Part shown: piece by piece, positions 63,831 through 64,000 of the stretch
Layout: every line of letters begins with the position of its first letter
Position numbering within the stretch: the first letter of the stretch is position 1
DNA from: Cylindrotheca closterium
Taxonomy: Eukaryota > Bacillariophyta > Bacillariophyceae > Bacillariales > Bacillariaceae
Assembly: GCA_933822405.4 (NCBI GenBank)
Contig: CAKOGP040000236.1
Location: 19,097-83,096, forward strand
DNA length: 64,000 nt
Direction of reading: 5' to 3'
Program-made: the position numbers and the translations under genes
Notes under the pieces: model-generated
What the model was told of the DNA's origin: nothing
What the model saw: the letters and a program-made list of their open reading frames with translations, nothing else
Database searches by the model: none

Positions 63831-64000
63831 GTAGACAACTTATATGCGCGACACTCGCGCATGAGGCATAATACAACAGTCGTACGAGTCGATCTTCTGA
63901 TTTCAGTGCCGATTTGAGTGACTGCAGAAGCAACGTTGGTTCATCATTTTGGTAAAAACTACAGAGGAGCAGTGCAAGTTTTGTAATAGGACTATACTAA

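Overview
The window looks like nuclear DNA of a diatom, most likely a pennate one. Protein-coding genes lie on both strands, often with a few short GT-AG introns whose donors read GTAAGT or GTGAGT. Several families are typical of diatoms: a DUF6824-like domain, an expanded set of HSF-type DNA-binding proteins, a seven-helix receptor-like family, DUF285 (BspA-like) repeats on a serine/proline-rich stalk, and a plastid protein whose signal peptide ends in an AAAF motif like the diatom ASAFAP signature. A selenocysteine glutathione peroxidase also fits an alga. No rRNA, convincing tRNA or CRISPR array was seen. Intron borders and starts were placed by eye from splice consensus, reading phase and family resemblance.

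Left part (0-21 kb): a membrane metallophosphoesterase; a zinc deaminase-fold protein; a small secreted or membrane protein; a phytanoyl-CoA-hydroxylase-type dioxygenase; a broken seven-helix receptor-like gene; a TPR-like gene; a 1019-residue protein joining a many-pass membrane region to a class 3 lipase; a CRAL-TRIO plus DUF6824-like fusion; and a large C2/DEP/membrane protein.

Middle (21-50 kb): two more members of the TPR-like family plus a relic; a single-pass protein with basic repeats inside the cell and a stalk with DUF285 repeats outside; a decayed Tc1/mariner-type transposase; a 1477-residue membrane protein with EGF-like, LNR-like and two amino-acid-binding (SBP_bac_3-like) ectodomains; an exostosin-type glycosyltransferase; a plastid TPR protein; an ornithine-decarboxylase-family enzyme without the usual catalytic cysteine; a glutamine-rich HSF with a duplicated 5' flank; selenocysteine glutathione peroxidase with a candidate SECIS hairpin; a Sec14-like protein; and the vitamin B6 synthase PDX1.

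Right part (50-64 kb): three closely related HSF-type genes, a second Sec14-like gene, an unknown protein with three copies of a basic KRRLFL motif, then roughly 5 kb dominated by dispersed repeats and decayed mobile-element reading frames. There is no sign of one integrated pathway. The recurring themes are lipid handling (lipase, CRAL-TRIO and Sec14-like proteins, C2/MCTP-like protein), surface proteins that may sense or adhere, and local duplication followed by decay.
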